Shown: positions 37,037 to 47,396, counted from the first letter of the stretch. The stretch is 64,000 nucleotides of DNA from Rhodococcus zopfii NBRC 100606 = JCM 9919 (GCF_001895025.1 NZ_BCXI01000018.1:92962-156961), one strand, 5' to 3'. The notes: generated from the sequence alone by a model not told the origin. Program-made: numbers and translations.

Positions 37037-38347
37037 ATGAGCGCCGCTGCACTCGTGGCGATCGCGGTCGTCCTGGTGCCGCTCGGCGGGCTGTTCGCCG
37101 CCGTCGATTCGGCGCTGAACACCGTTTCCGCCGCCCGCGTCGACGAGCTCGCCAAGGACGAACGCCCGGGAGCGCAGCGGCTGCGGGTGATCCTCGAGGA
37201 TCGCCCCCGTTACGTCAATCTCATGGTCCTGCTGCGGATCCTGTGCGAGATCACCGCGGCCGTGGTGCTCGCCGGGGCATTGCTCGAGGTCATGGACCGG
37301 ACGTGGGCGCTGGTCGTGAGCGCCACGGTGATGGTGCTCGTCGACTATGTCGTCATCGGTGTCGGGCCGCGCACGCTCGGCCGTCAGCACGCCTATCCGA
37401 TCGCGCTGTCCGCGACGATCCCGCTGCGGTTTCTCGGTGTGCTGCTGGGTCCGCTCGGCCGGCTGCTCATCCTCATCGGCAACGCCCTCACACCCGGCCG
37501 TGGTTTCCGCAACGGCCCGTTCGCCAACGAGATCGAACTGCGCGAACTCGTCGACCTGGCCCAGGAACGCGGTGTCGTCGCCGACGAGGAACGCCGCATG
37601 ATCCAGTCGGTGTTCGATCTCGGCGACACCACCGCCCGCGAGGTGATGGTGCCGCGCCCGGAAATGGTGTGGATCGAGGAGGACAAGACCGCAGGGCAGG
37701 CCACCTCCCTCGCGGTGCGCAGCGGGCACTCCCGGATCCCGGTCATCGGCGAGAACGTCGATGACGTCCGCGGCGTCGTCTACCTCAAGGACCTCGTCCA
37801 GCAGACGTATTACTCGCGCGACGGCGGGCGCAGCGTCAAGGTCGCCGACGTGATGCGGCCCGCGGTCTTCGTCCCCGATTCGAAGCGGCTCGACGACCTG
37901 CTCGCGGAGATGCAGCGCGACCGCAACCACATGGCGGTGCTCGTCGACGAGTACGGCGGCATCGCGGGCCTGGTCACGATCGAGGACGTCATCGAGGAGA
38001 TCGTCGGAGAGATCGCCGACGAATACGACACCGGCGAGATCCCGGACGTCGAGGACCTCGGTGACGGTTCCTACCGGGTGTCCGCGCGACTGCCCGTCGA
38101 GGATCTCGGTGAGCTGTTCGACATCGAGATCGAGGACGACGAGGTCGACACCGTCGGCGGTCTCCTCGGATTCGCCCTCGGCCGTGTGCCGCTGCCGGGG
38201 TCGGAGGTCACCACCCGCGGACTGATCCTGCGCGGCGAGGGCGGCTCGAGCGTGCGCGGCCGGGTGCGGATCAACACGGTGCATGTCCAGCGCGCCCCGG
38301 TCGACGACGAGCCCGAGCCGGAACCCGCCGAGGAACCCGAACGATGA
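37037..38347 (+). CDS. hemolysin-C/CorC-type membrane protein with DUF21, CBS pair and CorC domains
   Basis: A 436-residue protein. It has a four-helix DUF21 membrane domain (residues ~1-140), then two CBS domains ([18 protein letters not shown] to [20 protein letters not shown]) and a C-terminal CorC_HlyC domain. The family functions in magnesium/cobalt efflux or membrane homeostasis; not in hemolysis. The proline/glutamate-rich tail is low complexity. ATG lies 23 bp after ybeY, in the same operon. Confidence 0.9.
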   Translation: MSAAALVAIAVVLVPLGGLFAAVDSALNTVSAARVDELAKDERPGAQRLRVILEDRPRYVNLMVLLRILCEITAAVVLAGALLEVMDRTWALVVSATVMVLVDYVVIGVGPRTLGRQHAYPIALSATIPLRFLGVLLGPLGRLLILIGNALTPGRGFRNGPFANEIELRELVDLAQERGVVADEERRMIQSVFDLGDTTAREVMVPRPEMVWIEEDKTAGQATSLAVRSGHSRIPVIGENVDDVRGVVYLKDLVQQTYYSRDGGRSVKVADVMRPAVFVPDSKRLDDLLAEMQRDRNHMAVLVDEYGGIAGLVTIEDVIEEIVGEIADEYDTGEIPDVEDLGDGSYRVSARLPVEDLGELFDIEIEDDEVDTVGGLLGFALGRVPLPGSEVTTRGLILRGEGGSSVRGRVRINTVHVQRAPVDDEPEPEPAEEPER

Positions 38348-38366
38348 CCCACCCCGAGGAGCTTGC

Positions 38367-39284
38367 ATGACCGACACCGACTTCCGTTCCGGCTTCGTGT
38401 GTTTCGTGGGCCGCCCGAACACCGGCAAGTCCACGCTCACGAATGCTCTGGTCGGCAGCAAGATCGCCATCACGTCGTCGCGGCCGCAGACCACCCGGCA
38501 CACCATCCGCGGGATCGTGCACCGCGACCACGCCCAGCTGATCCTCGTCGACACCCCGGGCCTGCACCGGCCCCGCACGTTGCTCGGACAGCGGCTCAAC
38601 GACCTGGTGCGCGACACCTATTCGGAGGTCGACGCCATCGGCATGTGCTTCCCCGCGGACGAGAAGATCGGCCCCGGCGACCGGTGGATTCTCGATCAGC
38701 TCCGGCACGTCGCGCCGAAGACCCCGCTGGTCGGCATCGTCACGAAGATCGACAAGGTCGGCAAGGAGCAGGTCGCCGCACAACTGCTCGGCGTCTCGAA
38801 ACTGCTCGGCGCGGACGCCGACGTCGTGCCCGTCTCCGCGACCTCCGGTGAGCAGGTCGAGGTGCTCGTCGACGTGCTGGCCTCGCACATGGAACCCGGA
38901 CCGGCGTTCTACCCCGACGGCGAACTCACCGATGAGCCCGAAGAGACGCTCATGGCCGAGCTCATCCGCGAGGCCGCGCTCGAAGGCCTCGGCGACGAGC
39001 TCCCGCACTCGCTGGCCGTGGTGATCGACGAGATCGTCGAGCGTGAGGGCCGCACCGAGAAGCAGGGCGAGATGCTCGACGTGCACGCCCTGCTGTATGT
39101 GGAGCGGCCGAGCCAGAAGGGCATCGTCATCGGCAAGGGCGGTGCGCGGTTGCGCGAGGTCGGCACGGCGGCCCGCACCCAGATCGAAAAGCTCCTCGGG
39201 GTGAAGATCTACCTCGACCTGCACGTGAAGGTCGCCAAGGACTGGCAGCGCGACCCGAAGCAGCTGGGGCGACTCGGCTTCTGA
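38367..39284 (+). CDS. era: GTPase Era
   Basis: A 305-residue GTPase. G1 is GRPNTGKS (residues 15-22), followed by TTRHTIRG (G2), DTPGLH (G3) and a TKID (G4). The C-terminal KH domain has VERPSQKGIVIGKGGARLRE. Era binds the 3' end of 16S rRNA and checks 30S assembly, fitting with ybeY upstream. GAGGAG lies just before the ATG. A short GC hairpin (39288-39303) follows the stop. Confidence 0.95.
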   Translation: MTDTDFRSGFVCFVGRPNTGKSTLTNALVGSKIAITSSRPQTTRHTIRGIVHRDHAQLILVDTPGLHRPRTLLGQRLNDLVRDTYSEVDAIGMCFPADEKIGPGDRWILDQLRHVAPKTPLVGIVTKIDKVGKEQVAAQLLGVSKLLGADADVVPVSATSGEQVEVLVDVLASHMEPGPAFYPDGELTDEPEETLMAELIREAALEGLGDELPHSLAVVIDEIVEREGRTEKQGEMLDVHALLYVERPSQKGIVIGKGGARLREVGTAARTQIEKLLGVKIYLDLHVKVAKDWQRDPKQLGRLGF

Positions 39285-39423
39285 CACGCGCGCCTCGGCG
39301 CGCACCCGCACAGCGGCTCGGGCCCCGAGCAGGTACGGTCTTTCGGGTACGTCACTAAATATGGACGTGCCTGACCGAACAAGCTCGATAGCCGATCAGA
39401 GTAACCGCACGGGGTAAGAGACC

Positions 39424-40851
39424 ATGGCCAGGAAGTCGGGAACCGGGCTCTCGGCGCGTGACGCCGTGTACGTTTTCGGGGACGAAGCGAGCCGGGGGGA
39501 CACTCCCAGCATCATGTCGCATTTCTATGTGTTCGACACACGACAGGGACGAACGCCGGTCGCGACCCGCGCGCACGCCGTCGACTGGATCCTCCGGCGC
39601 ACACACCGGACCCCCGCGTTGCGCAGGCGCCTGCACCGGGTGCCGGGTGACCTGGATTATCCGTACTGGGTCGAGGCCGGCATCGACCCGGATCACCACA
39701 TCGAGTTCCGGCGGATCGGGCAGACGACCCGCACCCACCTGCACCGGCTGTTTGCCTCGCTTGCGGAGCGGCCGCTCGACCTGGGGCGGCCGCTCTGGGG
39801 ACTGCACGTGCTGACCGATGTCCGGGGCGTGAGCGACCTCCCGGATCGCGCGACCGTCGTCGTGCTGCGGGTGCACCACTCGGTGACCGACGGAAGAGGT
39901 GCGGTACAGATTGCGCGGGCCCTGTTCGAGGATCCGGATGCGGAGCCCTCCACCGGAGGCAGGCCGGCCCCGGTCCCCGGCCCGGCCACGGCGGCCCGGA
40001 AATTGCCGGGTGACTACCTGAGCTACGCGGGGGCGGTGGGCCGGTGGATGACGGGCCGACGATCGCTCGACGCGCTGGTCCGCGCGGGTGAGATCGTCGA
40101 GCCTCCGCGTCGGCGTCCGCGCACCCGGTTCAACGTCGTGGACTACAGCCCGCGACTGTTCGGCCGGGTTCGTTTCGACCTCCATGACGTCCGTGCGCTC
40201 GGACACGCTACCGGAACGACCGTCAACGACGTGATGCTGGCAGTCGTCTCGGACGCGGTGCACACCTACCTCGCGGAGCGGGATGAGACACCTGCGGGCT
40301 CGCTGGCCGCTCAGGTTCCGATTTCTCTCAGTGGCAGGCCCGACCTGGTGTCGGAGAACAAGACCAGCGACCTGCGCGTCGATCTGCACACGGACCGGAC
40401 CGATCCGCTGACCCGGCTGCGCCTGATCCACGAGTCCGCGGCCCGGGAGAAGGACCGGGTGGGGCGGCCGGAGTCGATCGTCGTCGAAGCTGCCCTCGAC
40501 GCGATGCCGGCCGTGTGCCTGCGCCATTCGATCAGGCGTGCCGTGCGCAAGGTGACTGCGTCGACCGGCGACCATGTCGGACCGACGAACACCAGTCTGT
40601 CGAACGTGCCGCGCGGCACCGTCGACGACCTGCGGTTCGGGGACAGTCCCGCGGTCGACGGATTCAGCGCCCCCTGCCTCAACCGGCTGCTGGGTCTGAT
40701 GCACGCGGTGGTGACGCTCGGTGATTCACTCGACCTGACCTTCTCGACGAAGCGGGCGGTGATGCCGGACCCGGAGGAGTACGAGCATCTGCTGGAGGCG
40801 GCCTTCGCGCGTCTGCGGTCTGCCCTTCCCGCGACCACGTCGGTGCGGTAG
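39424..40851 (+). CDS. wax ester synthase / diacylglycerol acyltransferase (WS/DGAT) family protein
   Basis: A 475-residue acyltransferase with the catalytic motif HHSVTDG (His151-Gly157), preceded by PLDLGRPLWGLHVL and followed in the second half by NDVMLAVVSDAVHTYL and VGPTNTSLSNVPRG, the two other family landmarks. These enzymes make triacylglycerol or wax esters from acyl-CoA, the storage lipids of rhodococci. Standard N-terminal MSPTDSMF-type motif is altered (LSARDAVYVFGD), so substrate preference may differ. Its stop is four bases from the convergent TetR stop. Confidence 0.85.
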   Translation: MARKSGTGLSARDAVYVFGDEASRGDTPSIMSHFYVFDTRQGRTPVATRAHAVDWILRRTHRTPALRRRLHRVPGDLDYPYWVEAGIDPDHHIEFRRIGQTTRTHLHRLFASLAERPLDLGRPLWGLHVLTDVRGVSDLPDRATVVVLRVHHSVTDGRGAVQIARALFEDPDAEPSTGGRPAPVPGPATAARKLPGDYLSYAGAVGRWMTGRRSLDALVRAGEIVEPPRRRPRTRFNVVDYSPRLFGRVRFDLHDVRALGHATGTTVNDVMLAVVSDAVHTYLAERDETPAGSLAAQVPISLSGRPDLVSENKTSDLRVDLHTDRTDPLTRLRLIHESAAREKDRVGRPESIVVEAALDAMPAVCLRHSIRRAVRKVTASTGDHVGPTNTSLSNVPRGTVDDLRFGDSPAVDGFSAPCLNRLLGLMHAVVTLGDSLDLTFSTKRAVMPDPEEYEHLLEAAFARLRSALPATTSVR

Positions 40852-40855
40852 CGGT

Positions 40856-41431
40856 TTACCGCTGTTGGCCGGCGCCGGCGAGGACGGCTCCCCGCAGCAG
40901 CAACAGCACCGACGTCGAGAGATCGCTGCCGCCACCGGTGGACAAGCGCCGCAACTGAAGCCCGGCGATGGTCGCGACCAGTGTGGGCGCGATCGCTTCG
41001 GGATTCGGTAGCCCGAGCTCGGTGAGGATCGTGACCGTCAGCTCGTCGTACGCGGCCCAGCAGCGGTCCGCGGCCGCGCGCAGTTCGGGGTCGCGGCCGG
41101 CCTGGACGTACAGCTCGAACGGCGCGATCCGTTCGGCGGAGAACGACAGGTCCTCGGCGACGCGTTCGGCGAACCCGGCTGCTTCGGCGAGCGAAATGCC
41201 CTGTCCGCGATGGGATTCGGCGATCTCGCGTAGCCGAGTTGTCTCCTCGGCGACGAAGGTGGTGAGCGCCGAGCGCAGCAGATCGGGCTGGCTCGGGAAG
41301 TGATAGGTGACCGAGCCGAGCGAGACGTTCGCGTGTGCGGCGATCCGGCGGTTGGTGATCCCGGCGATGCCGTCGGTCCCGATCAGATACAGGGTCGAGG
41401 CGATGATGCGGTCGCGGACGGAGGTGGACAT
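40856..41431 (-). CDS. TetR family regulator, co-transcribed with amidase
   Basis: A 191-residue regulator with N-terminal MSTSVRDRIIASTLYLIGTD and helix-turn-helix GITNRRIAAHANVSLGSVTYHF, followed by a C-terminal ligand-binding domain. It starts two bases after the amidase stop, so both are one transcript. A 20-bp perfect palindrome upstream of the amidase start is the probable operator, making this an autoregulated pair. Confidence 0.87.
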   Translation of the reverse strand: MSTSVRDRIIASTLYLIGTDGIAGITNRRIAAHANVSLGSVTYHFPSQPDLLRSALTTFVAEETTRLREIAESHRGQGISLAEAAGFAERVAEDLSFSAERIAPFELYVQAGRDPELRAAADRCWAAYDELTVTILTELGLPNPEAIAPTLVATIAGLQLRRLSTGGGSDLSTSVLLLLRGAVLAGAGQQR

Positions 41432-41433
41432 CG

Positions 41434-42852
41434 TCACCACCAGCGTTCCGGGCTCGCCTCGTGCCACCGCAGCGACGACTCCAGTTGGGCAGCAAGGGAA
41501 ACCAGCATCGGCTCGGTGTTCTCGTGACCGAGCAGCTGGGCGCCGACGGGCAGGCCCGCGTCGGTGAAACCGGCCGGCACGTTGATCCCCGGCCACCCGA
41601 GCACGTTCCACGGCCACGCGTAGGGGCACGCGGCGGTGATGACCTTGTCGGTTTGCCAGCCGCCGATGTCGTCGATCGCTCCGATCGGAAGTGGGGGCGT
41701 GGCGGTGGTGGGGGCGAGGACCACGTCGAATCGGTCGAAGATCGCGCCGACCCGGCGTCGCAACCGCGGTTCGTGGGCGCGTGCCGCGCGCAGCGGCGCG
41801 CCACCGAGCAGGCGTCCGGTGCGGGCGTTGGCGCGGGTGCGGGCGTCGGCGAGGGCCGGGTCGGGAAGCCGGTGCAGCCAGTCGTCGAGACCGGCCATCG
41901 AGCGGGGCAGGAAGTTCAGGCCGAACGTGATGCCGTAGTCGGGATCGGCGACGGTGACCTCGTGGCCGAGCTCGCGCAGCGCCCGGGCGATCGAATCGAC
42001 GCCTGCGTGGACCTCGGGGGTGAGCCGGGTGGGCGTCGCGGTGAACGGGGTGCGCAGCGCCAGCGCGATGCGCAGGCGCCCGGGGTCACGGCCGACGGCG
42101 TCGGTGACGGTGACCGGGTCGAGGTGGTGCCGGTCACCGGCGTGGTTGCCGGACACCGCGTCGAGCAGAAGGGCCGCGTCGGCGACGGTGCGCGCCAGGA
42201 CGCCGTGGGTGGTGAGACCGTTGAACGCTTCGGGGTCGGGCCACATCGAGATGCGGCCGCGTTGCGGTTTGATGCCGACGAGGTGGCTCCACGCGGCGGG
42301 GATGCGGACCGATCCGGCGCCGTCGGAACCGAGCGCTGCCGAGACCAGTCCGGCCGCGACCGCGGCGGCGCTGCCGCCGGAAGACCCGCCCGGTGTGTGC
42401 TCGCGCGACCACGGGTTACGGGTGTGCCCGAAGGCGCTGCCGCCGGTCAGCGGCCATTGGCCCAGTTCGGGGGAGTGCGTCTTTCCGACGATGACGGCCC
42501 CCGCTTCGCGCAGGCGTCGCACGACCTCGGCGTCGTAGTCCTGGGCGGGGAAGTCACCGGCGCAGCCGAACGCGGTGGGTTCACCGGCGATGTCGGTGTC
42601 GTCCTTGATCGCGATCGGGACGCCGAGCAGAGGCAGACGTGCGCCGGTTGCCCGTCGGCGGTCCGCGTCCGCGGCCTCGGCGAGCGCGGCTTCGCGGCGC
42701 ACGACCCGGAATGCGTTGAGTGTGTGCTGTGCGGTCTCGATGCGGTCGAGCGCGGCCCGCGTCAGTTGCACCGACGTGGTGGTCCCGGCGGCGAGTGCGG
42801 CGGCTTCGGCGGCGAGACCGGCCGCGCGGGTGTCTTCCCTGGAAGTGGTCAT
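41434..42852 (-). CDS. amidase (amidase-signature family)
   Basis: A 472-residue enzyme with the Ser-cisSer-Lys triad: Lys83 in AIKDDTD, Ser157/158 in TPGGSSGGSAAA and the nucleophile Ser181 in SDGAGSVRIPA. It hydrolyses small amides; substrate unknown. The mycobacterial gene at this place is amiA2 (recalled). The ATG (MTTSRED) is preferred; the upstream extension overlaps the palindromic operator and the recO promoter. Confidence 0.9.
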   Translation of the reverse strand: MTTSREDTRAAGLAAEAAALAAGTTTSVQLTRAALDRIETAQHTLNAFRVVRREAALAEAADADRRRATGARLPLLGVPIAIKDDTDIAGEPTAFGCAGDFPAQDYDAEVVRRLREAGAVIVGKTHSPELGQWPLTGGSAFGHTRNPWSREHTPGGSSGGSAAAVAAGLVSAALGSDGAGSVRIPAAWSHLVGIKPQRGRISMWPDPEAFNGLTTHGVLARTVADAALLLDAVSGNHAGDRHHLDPVTVTDAVGRDPGRLRIALALRTPFTATPTRLTPEVHAGVDSIARALRELGHEVTVADPDYGITFGLNFLPRSMAGLDDWLHRLPDPALADARTRANARTGRLLGGAPLRAARAHEPRLRRRVGAIFDRFDVVLAPTTATPPLPIGAIDDIGGWQTDKVITAACPYAWPWNVLGWPGINVPAGFTDAGLPVGAQLLGHENTEPMLVSLAAQLESSLRWHEASPERWW

Positions 42853-42861
42853 GGCGATCCC

Positions 42862-42881
42862 CTGTTCGTTCGAACGAACAG
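42862..42881. promoter_or_regulatory. 20-bp palindromic operator of the amidase-TetR operon
   Basis: CTGTTCGTTCGAACGAACAG is a perfect palindrome ending nine bases before the amidase start codon. Position and symmetry fit a TetR dimer that blocks transcription or early elongation. Confidence 0.7.
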
Positions 42882-42991
42882 TAACGTGTTCCACTCGGGC
42901 GGGCAAGCCTGCGGTGCGTCTTTCGGTCGGTGGAGGCGTGCCGGGTGCGCACGAGGCCACGGCTGTCGGTCTCCCATGACAGACTCGGGGA

Positions 42992-43828
42992 GTGAGGTTG
43001 TATCGGGACAACGCGGTGGTGCTGCGCCAGCACAAGTTGGGCGAGGCCGATCGCATCGTCACCCTGCTCACCCGTCGGCACGGGCTGGTGCGGGCCGTCG
43101 CGAAGGGCGTGCGCCGCACCCGATCGAAGTTCGGCGCTCGGCTCGAGCCCTTCGCGCACATCGATGTTCAGCTGCATCCTGGCCGATCGCTCGACATCGT
43201 CACGCAGGTGCAGACCCTTGACGCGTTCGCAGCCGACATCGTCGACGACTACCCCCGGTACACGACGGCCTGCGCGATCCTCGAGACCGCCGAGCGCCTC
43301 GCCGGTGAGGAACGCGCACCGGTGCCACGCCTGCACGCACTGACCGTCGGGGCGCTGCGGGCCTTGTGCGACCGGACCCGACCTCCGGATCTGCTCCTCG
43401 ACGCGTACCTGCTGCGCGCCATGACCTACGCGGGTTGGGCGCCCGCGATCGGCCGCTGCGCCCGCTGCGACCGGCCCGGGCCGCACACCGCGTTCCACGT
43501 CGCCGCGGGGGGAGCGGTCTGCGTGCACTGCCGGCCGCCCGGCGCGGCGACCCCGGCACCGGGCGTCCTCGCCCTGATGGACGCCCTGAACCACGGACGG
43601 TGGGACGGTACCGAGACCGCCGAACCGGCCGTGCGCAGCCAGGCCAGCGGCCTGATCGCCGCGCACCTGCAATGGCATCTCGAGCGGCGGCTGCGCACGC
43701 TCCCTCTCGTCGAGCGTTCCCTCGACCATCCGGCCGCCGAGCCGGCCGGTGCCGTGGGGCAGCATGCCGAAGCCGTCAGGCAGGATGAGGACCGTGATTC
43801 GACGACGCGCCCCGCAAGCATCGCCTGA
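42992..43828 (+). CDS. recO: DNA repair protein RecO
   Basis: A 278-residue protein with the N-terminal OB fold ([39 protein letters not shown]), a helical middle and a zinc-finger with CARC and CVHC. RecO loads RecA at gaps with RecR. The GTG start lies six bases after CAGACT with an upstream TG, compatible with a leaderless transcript. Its 3' end overlaps the uppS start by about 35 bp. C-terminal 30 residues are poorly conserved. Confidence 0.92.
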   Translation: MRLYRDNAVVLRQHKLGEADRIVTLLTRRHGLVRAVAKGVRRTRSKFGARLEPFAHIDVQLHPGRSLDIVTQVQTLDAFAADIVDDYPRYTTACAILETAERLAGEERAPVPRLHALTVGALRALCDRTRPPDLLLDAYLLRAMTYAGWAPAIGRCARCDRPGPHTAFHVAAGGAVCVHCRPPGAATPAPGVLALMDALNHGRWDGTETAEPAVRSQASGLIAAHLQWHLERRLRTLPLVERSLDHPAAEPAGAVGQHAEAVRQDEDRDSTTRPASIA

Positions 43829-44591
43829 CCGCGCGATCCGGCCACCGGACCCCCACCCCTCCGGTGCCCGGCCCCCGATCCTGCAACCCGAACTGATTCC
43901 CCGGCACGTCGCCCTCGTCATGGACGGCAACGGCCGCTGGGCGCAGGAACGCGGTCTGCCGCGCACCGCCGGACACGAACGCGGCGAGGCCGTCCTCATG
44001 GACACCGTCGAAGGTTGCATCGAGATCGGCGTCAAGTGGCTCTCGGCATACGCGTTCTCCACCGAGAACTGGAAGCGCAGCCCCGAAGAGGTCCGCTTCC
44101 TCATGGGCTTCAACCGCGACGTGATCCGCCGCCGCCGCGACGAGATGCACGAGATGGGTGTGCGGGTGCGCTGGGCCGGCCGGCGACCGCGGCTGTGGCG
44201 CAGCGTCATCAAGGAACTCGAGATCGCCGAGGAGCTCACCAAGAACAACGACGTCATGACCCTGGTCATGTGTGTCAACTACGGTGGCCGCGCCGAGATC
44301 GCCGACGCCGCACGCGAGATCGCGCGTCGCGTCGCGGCCGGTGAGATCGACCCGGAGAAGGTCTCCGAGGCGACGATCGAGCGGTACCTCGACGAACCCG
44401 ACATGCCCGACGTGGACCTGTTCCTGCGCCCGTCCGGCGAGCAGCGCACGTCGAACTTCCTGCTGTGGCAGGCGGCATACGCCGAGTTCGTCTTCCAGGA
44501 CAAGAACTTTCCGGACTTCGACCGCCGCGACCTGTGGGCCGCGTGCGTCGAGTACGCTTCCCGCGACCGCAGGTTCGGTGGGGTCAAGTGA
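43794..44591 (+). CDS. uppS: (Z)-polyprenyl diphosphate synthase (decaprenyl/undecaprenyl)
   Basis: A 265-residue cis-prenyltransferase. It has the pyrophosphate-binding MDGNGRWA with catalytic Asp44, [13 protein letters not shown] and the C-terminal [15 protein letters not shown] with DLFLR. It makes the long-chain lipid carrier for peptidoglycan and arabinogalactan; in mycobacteria the Rv2361c product is decaprenyl diphosphate. GTG at VIRRRAPQ with GATGAGG upstream is chosen; a Met further upstream in frame lies deep inside recO. Confidence 0.92.
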   Translation: MIRRRAPQASPDRAIRPPDPHPSGARPPILQPELIPRHVALVMDGNGRWAQERGLPRTAGHERGEAVLMDTVEGCIEIGVKWLSAYAFSTENWKRSPEEVRFLMGFNRDVIRRRRDEMHEMGVRVRWAGRRPRLWRSVIKELEIAEELTKNNDVMTLVMCVNYGGRAEIADAAREIARRVAAGEIDPEKVSEATIERYLDEPDMPDVDLFLRPSGEQRTSNFLLWQAAYAEFVFQDKNFPDFDRRDLWAACVEYASRDRRFGGVK

Positions 44592-45013
44592 ACGAACTGC
44601 GGGAACGGATCGGTGCGGCGCTCGCATCCTTCGTCGACATGCACGCGCCGTCCGTCGACGGCGACGACGCGTTCGGATTCGACTACGCCGGTGTGCCCTG
44701 CGCGCTGCGGGTGGTCACCCTCAGCGAGGGACTCGACGTCGTGTCGCTGACGAGCGTGCTCGGCTGGGACCTCGCCCTCGACGACGGTCTGCGGGCCCGG
44801 GTCGCGTCCGCGGCGGACGCGGTGCAGTTCGGGTCGGTGCACGCCGTCGAGCGGGACTCCGACGCCGATGTGGTGCTGCGCTACTCGTTCCCGGCGACCG
44901 GCCTGGGCGATACGGCGCTGACGACGATGCTGCTGCTGGTCCTCGGCGGCGCGGCCGACGCGCGCACCGCGATTGTCGAACCGGCCGAGGACCCGGGAGC
45001 GGGGGAGCAGTGA
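44588..45013 (+). CDS. conserved hypothetical protein downstream of uppS
   Basis: A 141-residue acidic protein starting with GTG inside the uppS stop (GTGA). Visible pieces are [35 protein letters not shown] and [20 protein letters not shown]. The layout, an alpha/beta fold of about 140 residues, resembles YbjN/secretion-chaperone-like proteins, but that is only an impression. A gene of unknown function occupies the same slot in M. tuberculosis (Rv2360c, recalled). Confidence 0.7.
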   Translation: MNELRERIGAALASFVDMHAPSVDGDDAFGFDYAGVPCALRVVTLSEGLDVVSLTSVLGWDLALDDGLRARVASAADAVQFGSVHAVERDSDADVVLRYSFPATGLGDTALTTMLLLVLGGAADARTAIVEPAEDPGAGEQ

Positions 45014-45049
45014 GCGGCGAGCGGTCTGGCGACCGGTAGGGCGCGACCG

Positions 45050-45487
45050 CTATTCCGGCCGGCGCGACTGCTCGCCCTCGGCGGTGGCGCAGTCGCGGCA
45101 CGTGCCGAAGATCTCGACGGTGTGGCTGACGTCGGCGAACCCGTTCGACTCGGCGATCTCGTGGGACCACCGCTCGACCTCCGGTCCGTCCACCTCGACG
45201 GTGAAACCGCAGGTGCGGCACACCAGGTGGTGGTGGTGGCCCGACGAACAGCGTCGGTACAGCGACTCGCCGGTGTCGGTGCGCAGCACGTCGACGCTGC
45301 CGGCCTCGGCGAGCGACTGGAGGGTGCGGTAGACCGTGGTGAGCCCGATCCCGTCACCCCGCTTGCGCAGGGCGTCGTGCAGGTCCTGGGCCGACCGGAA
45401 CTCCTCGACGTCCTCGAGCAGGGCCACGATCGCGCTGCGCTGCCTGGTGGAGCGGACCCCGACGACGGGCTTGCGGGCAGTGGTCAC
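45050..45487 (-). CDS. zur: zinc uptake regulator Zur (Fur family, FurB)
   Basis: A 145-residue Fur-family repressor. The winged helix has GLTTVYRTLQSLAEAGSVDV; the metal sites include GHHHHLVC (His84-87) and two structural-zinc pairs CRTC (Cys90/93) and CRDC (Cys130/133). With zinc it represses zinc-uptake genes. The GTG start lies eight bases after the smtB stop, so smtB-zur is one operon, as in mycobacteria where SmtB controls zur. Confidence 0.92.
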   Translation of the reverse strand: MTTARKPVVGVRSTRQRSAIVALLEDVEEFRSAQDLHDALRKRGDGIGLTTVYRTLQSLAEAGSVDVLRTDTGESLYRRCSSGHHHHLVCRTCGFTVEVDGPEVERWSHEIAESNGFADVSHTVEIFGTCRDCATAEGEQSRRPE

Positions 45488-45495
45488 GGCGAGCT

Positions 45496-45831
45496 TCAAC
45501 CTTCCTGGACGTGGGCGACGGCGTCGACGACGATGTGGGCGAGATGGTCGTCGGCGAGACGGTAGAGCACTTCGCGGCCGGACCGTTCCCCGCACACGAC
45601 ACCGGCCGACTTGAGCACCCGCAGGTGCTGGCTGATCAGAGGTTGCGTCACTCCGAGCGCCCCGACCAGTTCGTGCACGCAGCGTTCGGATTCGCGTAGC
45701 TGCAGCACGATAGCGATGCGTACCGGCGCGGATAGCGCACGCAGCAGTTCGCCCGCGAGCGTGAGCGTGTGCTGCGACGGGGGTGCAAGGTGCTCGCCCC
45801 GGCAGTCGTGCTGGCCTGTGGGGACGCTCAA
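45496..45831 (-). CDS. smtB: ArsR/SmtB-family zinc-responsive repressor
   Basis: A 111-residue winged-helix regulator: [20 protein letters not shown], then [23 protein letters not shown]. The C-terminal helix keeps the alpha5 zinc-sensing pattern Asp94-x-His96-(10)-His107-xx-Glu110. Zinc binding should release it from DNA, allowing zur expression. The TTG start follows GAAGGAGA; an upstream in-frame ATG (MESVCINN) would place the protein start on the -10 box and is less likely. An inverted repeat lies between its -35 and -10. Confidence 0.88.
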   Translation of the reverse strand: MSVPTGQHDCRGEHLAPPSQHTLTLAGELLRALSAPVRIAIVLQLRESERCVHELVGALGVTQPLISQHLRVLKSAGVVCGERSGREVLYRLADDHLAHIVVDAVAHVQEG

Positions 45832-45877
45832 CGATTCTCCTTCGACCGAACGGGTATTGTTAATGCAAACCGATTCC

Positions 45878-45906
45878 ATTTTGATATGCACGAATGTGCA
45901 TGTCAA
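45878..45906 (-). promoter_or_regulatory. smtB-zur promoter with SmtB operator in the spacer
   Basis: On this strand a perfect -35 TTGACA (45901-45906) is separated by 17 bp from CAAAAT (45878-45883). The spacer contains the inverted repeat ATGCAC-GAAT-GTGCAT (45886-45901), so a bound repressor would block RNA polymerase. Confidence 0.7.
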
Positions 45907-45996
45907 CCGCGCCGGAATTCGGGCAGTGCCGCGGGGGCGATAGGCTTGTCGCCGACGTATGTTGCGAACCCCGCATCGAAGATGGAGAGAATCCGC

Positions 45997-47388
45997 GTGG
46001 CACCCAAATCCAAGATCGATACCGTCGCCAACCTCGCCAAGCGCCGAGGCCTGGTCTACCCGTGCGGTGAGATCTACGGCGGCACCAAGTCGGCCTGGGA
46101 CTACGGGCCGCTCGGCGTGGAGCTCAAGGAGAACATCAAGAAGCAGTGGTGGCGCAACATGGTCACCAGCCGCGAGGACGTCGTCGGCCTCGATTCCTCG
46201 GTGATCCTGCCGCGCCAGGTGTGGGTCGCCTCCGGCCACGTCGGCGTGTTCAACGACCCGCTGGTCGAGTGCCTGAGCTGTCACAAACGGCACCGGCAGG
46301 ACCACCTGCAGGAGGCATACGCGGAAAAGAACAAGCTCGACGACCCGGACGCCGTTCCCATGTCCGAGATCGCGTGCCCGGATTGCGGCACCAAGGGCCA
46401 GTGGACCGAGCCGCGCGACTTCAACATGATGCTCAAGACGTACCTGGGTCCGATCGAGAGCGAAGAGGGTCTGCACTACCTGCGCCCCGAGACGGCCCAG
46501 GGCATCTTCGTGAACTTCGCGAACGTGCTCACCACCTCGCGCAAGAAGCCGCCGTTCGGTATCGGCCAGATCGGCAAGAGCTTCCGCAACGAGATCACCC
46601 CCGGCAACTTCATCTTCCGGACCCGCGAGTTCGAGCAGATGGAGATGGAGTTCTTCGTCAAGCCCGGCGAGGACGAGGAATGGCACCAGTACTGGATCGA
46701 CTACCGCATGGACTGGTACACCGGCCTGGGCATCAACAAAGACAACCTGCGCCTGTACGAGCACCCGCAGGACAAGCTGTCGCACTACTCGAAGCGCACC
46801 GTCGACATCGAGTACCGCTTCCACTTCCAGGGCAGCGAGTGGGGTGAGCTCGAGGGCGTCGCCAACCGCACGGACTTCGACCTGGCGACCCACGCGCAGC
46901 ACTCGGGCACCGACCTGAGCTACTTCGACCAGACGACGAACGAGCGCTACACCCCGTACGTCATCGAGCCGGCCGCCGGCCTGACCCGCTCGCTCATGGC
47001 GTTCCTCGTCGACGCGTACACCGAGGACGAGGCCCCTAACGCCAAGGGCGGTATCGACAAGCGCACGGTCCTGCGCCTGGACCGCCGGCTCGCGCCGGTC
47101 AAGGCCGCGGTGCTGCCGCTGAGCCGCAACGCCGACCTGAGCCCCAAGGCCAAGGATCTCGCTGCGCAGCTGCGCCGGAACTGGAATGTCGAGTTCGACG
47201 ACGCCGGCGCCATCGGCCGCCGCTACCGTCGCCAGGACGAGATCGGCACCCCGTTCTGCATCACCGTCGACTTCGACACCCTCGAAGACCAGGCCGTCAC
47301 GATCCGCGAGCGCGACACCATGGCGCAGGAGCGCATCGCCCTCGATCAGGTCGAGTCGTACCTCGCGCAGCGCCTGCTCGGCGCCTGA
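45997..47388 (+). CDS. glyS: glycyl-tRNA synthetase (single-chain alpha2 type)
   Basis: A 463-residue class II synthetase. Motifs include the N-terminal [32 protein letters not shown], the motif 2 region [20 protein letters not shown] and motif 3 [18 protein letters not shown]. Zinc-like pairs CLSCHKRH and CPDCGTKG are present. The GTG start (APKSKID) has GGAGAG nine bases upstream. TAGGCT at 45941 is a likely -10. Divergent from smtB-zur. Confidence 0.96.
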   Translation: MAPKSKIDTVANLAKRRGLVYPCGEIYGGTKSAWDYGPLGVELKENIKKQWWRNMVTSREDVVGLDSSVILPRQVWVASGHVGVFNDPLVECLSCHKRHRQDHLQEAYAEKNKLDDPDAVPMSEIACPDCGTKGQWTEPRDFNMMLKTYLGPIESEEGLHYLRPETAQGIFVNFANVLTTSRKKPPFGIGQIGKSFRNEITPGNFIFRTREFEQMEMEFFVKPGEDEEWHQYWIDYRMDWYTGLGINKDNLRLYEHPQDKLSHYSKRTVDIEYRFHFQGSEWGELEGVANRTDFDLATHAQHSGTDLSYFDQTTNERYTPYVIEPAAGLTRSLMAFLVDAYTEDEAPNAKGGIDKRTVLRLDRRLAPVKAAVLPLSRNADLSPKAKDLAAQLRRNWNVEFDDAGAIGRRYRRQDEIGTPFCITVDFDTLEDQAVTIRERDTMAQERIALDQVESYLAQRLLGA

Positions 47389-47396
47389 CAACCACC

